Source: Pasteurellaceae bacterium (GTDB taxonomy: Bacteria; Pseudomonadota; Gammaproteobacteria; Enterobacterales; Pasteurellaceae). Taken from it: DNA of 64,000 nt. This document shows positions 59,363 to 64,000 of the stretch, piece by piece. Below the pieces are notes generated by a model. It searched no databases and was not told the origin of the DNA. It saw only the letters and a list, made by a program, of their open reading frames with translations. Both the position numbers and the translations under genes were made by a program. Positions within the stretch are counted from its first letter, which is position 1, and every line of letters starts with the position of its first letter. Where the stretch lies: contig CAAEJV010000036.1 of NCBI GenBank assembly GCA_900756155.1, positions 1-64,000 on the forward strand, read 5' to 3'.

Positions 59363-60715
59363 ATGTTATCGAATCCCGTTGTTATTTCAATTGTCGTGCT
59401 ACTGGCGTTAAGCCTACTGCGCGTGAACGTGGTTATCGCACTGGTGATTTCTGCTCTTACAGCTGGCTTATGCGGAGACCTAGGTTTAAGCAAAACCATT
59501 GAGGCTTTCACTGGCGGCTTAGGTGGTGGTGCTGAAGTTGCCATGAACTATGCGATGCTCGGTGCATTTGCCATTGCGATTTCAAAATCTGGAATCACTG
59601 ATTTGCTCGCCTACAAAATTATTACCCGAATGAACAAAACACCAACCGGTAAAAATTTAGCCTGGTTTAAATATATGCTACTTGGTATTTTGCTTTTATT
59701 CGCCATTTCATCCCAAAACTTGCTCCCAGTGCACATTGCGTTTATCCCGATTGTGGTGCCACCTTTACTTTCTATTTTTAACCGTTTAAAAATCGATCGT
59801 CGTGCAGTCGCTTGTATTATTACCTTCGGTTTAACTGCAACCTATATGATCTTACCGGTTGGTTTCGGGAAAATCTTTATTGAAAGTGTTTTAGTTAAAA
59901 ATATCAATCTTGCTGGTGCATCACTCGGCTTACAAACTAGTGTAGGTGAAGTTTCTCTTGCTATGCTTATCCCTGTTTCAGGTATGATTCTTGGTTTACT
60001 CACTGCGGTGTTTGTTACCTATCGCAAACCGCGCGAGTATGTTGTGACAACGACTGAACCAACTACAACTGAAATTGAACAACACATTGCGAACATTAAA
60101 CCTATTCAAATTACTGCAAGTGCGGTTGCTATTGTCGCCACTTTTGCCACACAGCTTTTCACAAGCTCTACAATTATTGGTGGTTTAGTTGGTTTAATCA
60201 TTTTCGGTGTATTCGGTATCTTCAAACTCAAAGAAAGTAATGACATTTTCCAACAAGGCTTACGTTTAATGGCGATGATCGGCTTTGTGATGATTGCGGC
60301 TTCTGGTTTCGCTAATGTTATTAATTCCACAAGTGGTGTGAAAGAGTTAGTTGATGCACTTTCAACTGGTGTAATTCAAAGCAAAGGCGTTGCGGCATTT
60401 TTAATGCTACTCGTTGGGTTATTGATTACCATGGGTATTGGTTCTTCTTTCTCAACGGTGCCAATTATCACCTCAATCTATGTACCACTTTGTCTCTCTT
60501 TTGGTTTCTCACCACTTGCGACAGTGGCTATTGTAGGTGTAGCGGCGGCATTAGGGGATGCGGGTTCACCAGCTTCTGATTCCACACTTGGTCCAACATC
60601 CGGTTTGAATATGGATGGTAAACACGACCACATTTGGGATTCTGTTGTACCAACCTTTATTCACTACAACATTCCATTATTAGCGTTCGGTTGGATTGCA
60701 GCCATGACCCTTTAA
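59363..60715 (+). CDS. YuiF-type transporter, probable histidine importer
   Basis: The 450-residue protein has 11-12 membrane segments and belongs to the NhaC/YuiF transporter group (AMLGAFAIAISKSGITDLL; LPVHIAFIPIVVPPLL; late motif ALGDAGSPASDSTLGPTSGLN). Such proteins are often named Na+/H+ antiporters. The histidine leader and attenuator upstream point instead to histidine uptake. I recall that such a role was proposed earlier for YuiF in Haemophilus from comparative genomics, but this should be checked. AAGGAACAACAATATG is a good start. The gene ends at a terminator that overlaps the priC start. Confidence 0.8.
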   Translation: MLSNPVVISIVVLLALSLLRVNVVIALVISALTAGLCGDLGLSKTIEAFTGGLGGGAEVAMNYAMLGAFAIAISKSGITDLLAYKIITRMNKTPTGKNLAWFKYMLLGILLLFAISSQNLLPVHIAFIPIVVPPLLSIFNRLKIDRRAVACIITFGLTATYMILPVGFGKIFIESVLVKNINLAGASLGLQTSVGEVSLAMLIPVSGMILGLLTAVFVTYRKPREYVVTTTEPTTTEIEQHIANIKPIQITASAVAIVATFATQLFTSSTIIGGLVGLIIFGVFGIFKLKESNDIFQQGLRLMAMIGFVMIAASGFANVINSTSGVKELVDALSTGVIQSKGVAAFLMLLVGLLITMGIGSSFSTVPIITSIYVPLCLSFGFSPLATVAIVGVAAALGDAGSPASDSTLGPTSGLNMDGKHDHIWDSVVPTFIHYNIPLLAFGWIAAMTL

Positions 60716-60723
60716 TCGTTATA

Positions 60724-60752
60724 ATCCCTGCATTCATTATGCGGGGATTTTT
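60724..60752 (+). terminator. Terminator of the YuiF-like gene, overlapping the priC ribosome binding site
   Basis: The stem AATCCCTGCAT / ATGCGGGGATT (about 60723-60733 and 60739-60749, one G-T pair) is followed by TTTTTT. GGGGA in its right arm (60743-60747) lies 7 bases before the priC ATG at 60755. Confidence 0.82.
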
Positions 60753-60754
60753 TT

Positions 60755-61336
60755 ATGTCTATTCAATCATTACTCAATACGCTCGAACAAAAAGTACAGC
60801 AACTGACTCACGCCTATCAAGCTGACTCTGATAAAAAAATCAATGCTAAATTTAACCGCACTTTATTTACTGAAGATTTTGAAACCGTCGGTTTTTATCT
60901 CAAAGAAATCCAGCAAAGCTTAACGAAGCTATGTAACCTTCCCCATCAAAATGAAGAACAAATTGTATTTATGGCTGAACATCTTTTAGGGCAATGTACC
61001 GCATTGACTGAAGCCATGAATCGCAAACATAGAAAACCAATTCAACAGAAGAAAACAGAACAACCAGTTACAAGCAGTAAATCACAGCACAGCATTCATC
61101 GACTTCCGCCAAGAGAGCGTTTAGAGAAATATTATGAAGCCTTGCAGCAACTCACAGAGAAATACGGAGAAGCTAAAGCACAAGCGGATACGGCTCAAAC
61201 AGATATTCAACGAGATATGCATAAGCAAACAGCCGCAATTTATTTAACGCGTCGTCAAAAATGTTTAGAAGCCATTGAGACCTTAGAAGAATACCTAGCC
61301 TTCAAAGAAGCACAAGAAAGTGCGGTCAAAAAATAA
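60755..61336 (+). CDS. priC: Primosomal replication protein N'' (PriC)
   Basis: PriC helps reload DnaB at stalled forks without PriA. The 193-residue protein matches PriC in length and landmarks: a helical N-terminal part with LFTEDFETVGFYLKEIQQSL and LPHQNEEQIVFMAEHLLGQCTAL, a linker rich in Lys/Gln, and a C-terminal helical part (LPPRERLEKYYEALQQLTEKY). Similarity is moderate, as usual for this fast-evolving family. Its ribosome binding site lies inside the previous gene's terminator stem. Confidence 0.85.
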   Translation: MSIQSLLNTLEQKVQQLTHAYQADSDKKINAKFNRTLFTEDFETVGFYLKEIQQSLTKLCNLPHQNEEQIVFMAEHLLGQCTALTEAMNRKHRKPIQQKKTEQPVTSSKSQHSIHRLPPRERLEKYYEALQQLTEKYGEAKAQADTAQTDIQRDMHKQTAAIYLTRRQKCLEAIETLEEYLAFKEAQESAVKK

Positions 61337-61363
61337 GATTTTTTTGAAATAGATTGAAAAGCA

Positions 61364-61396
61364 AAAATCCCTAAATCTTTCGACTTAGGGATTTTT
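61364..61396. terminator. Bidirectional terminator between priC and tRNA-Ser
   Basis: The stem AAAATCCCTAA / TTAGGGATTTT (61364-61374 and 61385-61395) is flanked by an A-run and a T-run. It serves priC and the convergent tRNA. Confidence 0.88.
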
Positions 61397-61405
61397 TGAA
61401 TTTGA

Positions 61406-61495
61406 TGGCGGAGGAAGTGAGATTCGAACTCACGGAGGGCGTAAACCCTCGCCGGTTTTCAAGACCGGTGCCTTCAACCACTCGACCATTCCTCC
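61406..61495 (-). tRNA. tRNA-Ser (anticodon TGA)
   Basis: A 90-base class II tRNA with encoded CCA. The acceptor is GGAGGAA / TTCCTCC, the anticodon loop CTTGAAA gives TGA, and the long variable arm is CGAGGGTTTACGCCCTCC. It reads UCN codons. Confidence 0.96.
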
Positions 61496-61614
61496 GTGAT
61501 TTAAGCGAGATGAATAATACGTTTTTTCCCCCACCCCGTCAAGCAAGAAAATAAAAAAATTATCTGACTGACTACTTTTAAATCACTATGTTTTAAAAAT
61601 ACACAAAATAAAAA

Positions 61615-61634
61615 ACGGAACCTATTGGTTCCGT
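61615..61634 (-). terminator. Terminator of rne
   Basis: The stem ACGGAACC / GGTTCCGT (61615-61622 and 61627-61634), with an A-run on its left side, gives a T-run on the minus strand. It lies 17 bases after the rne stop. Confidence 0.85.
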
Positions 61635-61651
61635 CTTTTATTATTAGGATA

Positions 61652-64000
61652 TTACTCTGCTTTCGCTTGTGTCGGTTCAGAATAAATATGGCTAATTGCA
61701 CTATGATGGCCTGCCGCGCCTTTACCATTAAAGTAATAGCGAGACTCCGTCCATTCTACAATTGGGAATGGTTTAGACGCTTCATCTGGTGCTTTCGCTA
61801 ATGTCATGGCTGCTTTTGTATGTGGCACGGCTGAAATCGTACCAGCACGACCTGTGAACACATAAGAACTTACAAATTTTGCTTTTTCTTGTGGTTCAAC
61901 CTCTGGTGTTGCTACTTGAGCAACAGGTTCTGCTTTATGATGCAAACGTTCTAATGATTCTTGCACTTTCTGTTGAACCGCTTCATTTGCTGGTTGAGTA
62001 ATGAAATCTAACGCAGGTTGTGCTTCAACTGATTTCTCTTCCACAACAATACCTGTTGCAGGTGTAATCACACCTTTTTTCGTTTTTTCTTGCTCAAGCA
62101 ACTCATCCACCGATAAGAAATTATTTTCTTTCGGTGCATTCACAGCAGAATAATCGATGCATACTTTACCGCTTGCTAATTCTGGTGAAGCAACTGCCGC
62201 AAACAATGGCATTGGTGACTTCACTTCATTACGACGACGGCGTTGATTATTCGATGCACGTAAATGACGAGGTGTACGACGCTGACGTTCTTGACGTGGT
62301 TTATCTTCAGCATTATCAGCAACATTGTTTTCAACTACTTCATTTTGAACAGTCTCAACAACGGGTACTTCAACCGCTTCAATAACATTCTCGTTTACAT
62401 CAGTTGCATTGTCATCAATACGAACACGTTTACGTAAATCACGACGTTGACGACGCTCTGCTACCGGTTTCTCTGCTTTTTCTTCTTGACGATTATCATC
62501 AGAAACATTAGCAAAATTAACCGCACTTTCAGATGTCACTTCTTCATTCGCGTTACGACGATTGCGACGATTATTCACACGCTCGCGAGTTGGACGTGCA
62601 TTTTCTTCGTCTGTATTTTTCGCATTGTCACTATTTTCGTTGCGAGAACGACGATTATTACGACGCTCTTGATTACGGCGATTATTACGATTTCCGTTGC
62701 GATTATTACGATTGGTTTGGTTTTTCTCTTCTTCTTTTGGCTCAGAAGCAAATAAACCTTTAATTGCAGCAACAATTTTCGCAAACAAGGATGGTCCTTC
62801 TGGTTTACGCTCAACTGGTGCTGGTGCTGCCGTTGGGATCGATAGCGATACTGCAGCACTTTCCATCACTTGTTCAGAGGTCACAGCTGCCGTTTCGATA
62901 TTGCGAGAAACAAGAGACTCTTCTGGTACAAATATATCGTCTTGTGCATCATGGAATTTGGTTAAGTTATAGCTTAATTCATTTAGCTCTTCGCCTTCAC
63001 GAACACGGAATACGCTGAAATGTGGCGTTTCCATTGCTTCATTTGGCACCACGATAATATCAACATCATGACGTTTTTCGATGCTATGAACGGCTTTACG
63101 TTTTTCGTTAAGTAAGTAAGACGCAATTTGTACAGGCACGATAGTGTGTACTTGTTTGGTATTTTCTTTTAACGCTTCTTCTTCGATTAAACGTAAGATT
63201 GAAAGTGATAAGCTTTCGTTATCACGCACTTTACCTGTACCTTGACAGCGTGGGCAAACATGGTGAGAAGACTCACCTAATGATGGGCTTAAACGCTGAC
63301 GTGACATTTCCAATAAGCCGAAGCGAGAAATACGGCTGATTTGAATACGTGCACGGTCTTGACGCACGGCATCACGGATACGGTTTTCTACTTCACGTTG
63401 GTGACGAACAGGTGTCATATCAATGAAGTCGATAACCACTAAGCCACCTAAGTCACGTAAACGTAATTGACGAGCAATTTCATCTGCCGCTTCAAGGTTG
63501 GTATTTAATGCGGTTTCCTCAATATCACCACCACGTGTTGAACGCGCCGAGTTGATATCGATCGCCGTTAACGCTTCTGTCACATCAATGACAATTGAAC
63601 CGCCAGAAGGTAAACGCACTTCACGTTGGAAGGCGGATTCAATTTGTGACTCAATTTGATAGTGGCTAAATAGCGGCACTTCACCTTGATATAATTTCAC
63701 ACGATTGATGAAATCTGGACGTACAAGTTTGATATGTGCTTTCGCTTTTTCAAATACTTTCGGGCTATCAATTAAAATCTCACCGATATCACGACGCAAA
63801 TAATCACGGATCGCACGCACAATCACATCACTTTCTTGGTGAATTAAGAACGGCGCCGGACGGCTTTGTGAAGCTTGTTTAATAGCTTCCCAATGATGTA
63901 AAAGTACTTTTAAATCCCATTGTAATTCTTCTGGTGATTTACCTACACCCGCTGTACGCACGATAAGACCAACGCCTTCCGGTACATCTAAAGAACTCAA
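61652..64000 (-). CDS. rne: Ribonuclease E, 3' part (partial)
   Basis: RNase E is the main endonuclease of mRNA decay and the scaffold of the degradosome. The frame enters from the right edge, and 782 or so residues are visible. The DNase I-like catalytic site holds the two key aspartates (VIDVTEALTAIDINSARST and GLVVIDFIDM). The zinc-link is CPRCQGTG, and the small domain follows. The C-terminal half is unstructured, with Arg/Asn-rich blocks (NRNNRNGNRNNRRNQERR) that bind RNA. The N-terminal S1 domain and start lie beyond the window. An uptake signal lies near 62520. Confidence 0.97.
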   Translation of the reverse strand: MSSLDVPEGVGLIVRTAGVGKSPEELQWDLKVLLHHWEAIKQASQSRPAPFLIHQESDVIVRAIRDYLRRDIGEILIDSPKVFEKAKAHIKLVRPDFINRVKLYQGEVPLFSHYQIESQIESAFQREVRLPSGGSIVIDVTEALTAIDINSARSTRGGDIEETALNTNLEAADEIARQLRLRDLGGLVVIDFIDMTPVRHQREVENRIRDAVRQDRARIQISRISRFGLLEMSRQRLSPSLGESSHHVCPRCQGTGKVRDNESLSLSILRLIEEEALKENTKQVHTIVPVQIASYLLNEKRKAVHSIEKRHDVDIIVVPNEAMETPHFSVFRVREGEELNELSYNLTKFHDAQDDIFVPEESLVSRNIETAAVTSEQVMESAAVSLSIPTAAPAPVERKPEGPSLFAKIVAAIKGLFASEPKEEEKNQTNRNNRNGNRNNRRNQERRNNRRSRNENSDNAKNTDEENARPTRERVNNRRNRRNANEEVTSESAVNFANVSDDNRQEEKAEKPVAERRQRRDLRKRVRIDDNATDVNENVIEAVEVPVVETVQNEVVENNVADNAEDKPRQERQRRTPRHLRASNNQRRRRNEVKSPMPLFAAVASPELASGKVCIDYSAVNAPKENNFLSVDELLEQEKTKKGVITPATGIVVEEKSVEAQPALDFITQPANEAVQQKVQESLERLHHKAEPVAQVATPEVEPQEKAKFVSSYVFTGRAGTISAVPHTKAAMTLAKAPDEASKPFPIVEWTESRYYFNGKGAAGHHSAISHIYSEPTQAKAE

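Noticed and set aside
61652..64000. Apparent protein start at the right edge of rne
   Set aside because: The TTG at the edge is internal to RNase E (the stretch SSLDVPEGVGLIVRTAG is well inside the catalytic half), so the gene is cut by the window.

Overview
The window reads as chromosomal core genome of a Haemophilus species, most likely H. parainfluenzae or a close relative. The main evidence is the 9-base Haemophilus DNA uptake signal AAGTGCGGT / ACCGCACTT, of which I count about 45 copies by eye, many as inverted pairs that double as terminators. AT-rich base composition, Pasteurellaceae-type proteins (P6/Pal, long TolA) and a glucose-type PTS and gal/mgl locus agree with this. I see no prophage, insertion sequence, integron, CRISPR array or rRNA operon.

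Layout. 1-4.8 kb: the end of an unidentified gene, a decayed tri-haem quinol peroxidase, hflKC and a phosphopantetheinyl transferase. 5-11.5 kb: a CRP-linked ptsG, then thrABC with a complete threonine leader peptide and attenuator. 11.6-19.6 kb: yggS, then an envelope block on the minus strand (corC-lnt, then mlaFEDCB-ibaG-murA). 19.7-28.1 kb: the galactose regulon, with galTKM divergent from galR-mglBAC and GalR and CRP sites in both control regions. 28.2-35.3 kb: the isc Fe-S operon (trmJ, iscR, iscS, iscU, iscA, hscB, a DUF2625 gene, hscA, fdx, iscX). 35.4-35.7 kb: three tRNA-Lys genes. 35.9-43.7 kb: ybgC-tolQRAB-pal and cydAB-cydX-ybgE. 44.2-59 kb: a small secreted protein, ruvCAB, a lipoprotein, yebC, nudB, an atypical Nramp-family transporter, a small membrane protein, aspS, cmoA, a giant DUF2157-type membrane protein, glpT, gloA and rnt. 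59-64 kb: a histidine-rich leader peptide and attenuator in front of a YuiF-type transporter, then priC, tRNA-Ser and the 3' part of rne.

How the genes work together. Galactose is imported by MglBAC and processed by GalM, GalK and GalT, with GalR repression and CRP activation inferred from matched operators. The Tol-Pal and Mla systems, Lnt, MurA and CorC all serve the cell envelope. The isc operon makes Fe-S clusters and is probably self-regulated through an IscR site on its promoter. Two amino-acid systems (threonine synthesis and probable histidine uptake) are controlled by ribosome-mediated attenuation.

Points most worth a second look: the his-type attenuator in front of the transporter and the extra 18-codon ORF that follows it; the Nramp relative lacking both metal-binding motifs; the 890-residue DUF2157/GDYXXLXY fusion with three internal tandem repeats; the DUF2625 gene inside the isc operon; the peroxidase pseudogene; and a family of CCCCTCTT/AAGAGGGG hairpins between co-transcribed genes. 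I found no wholly new multi-gene system.
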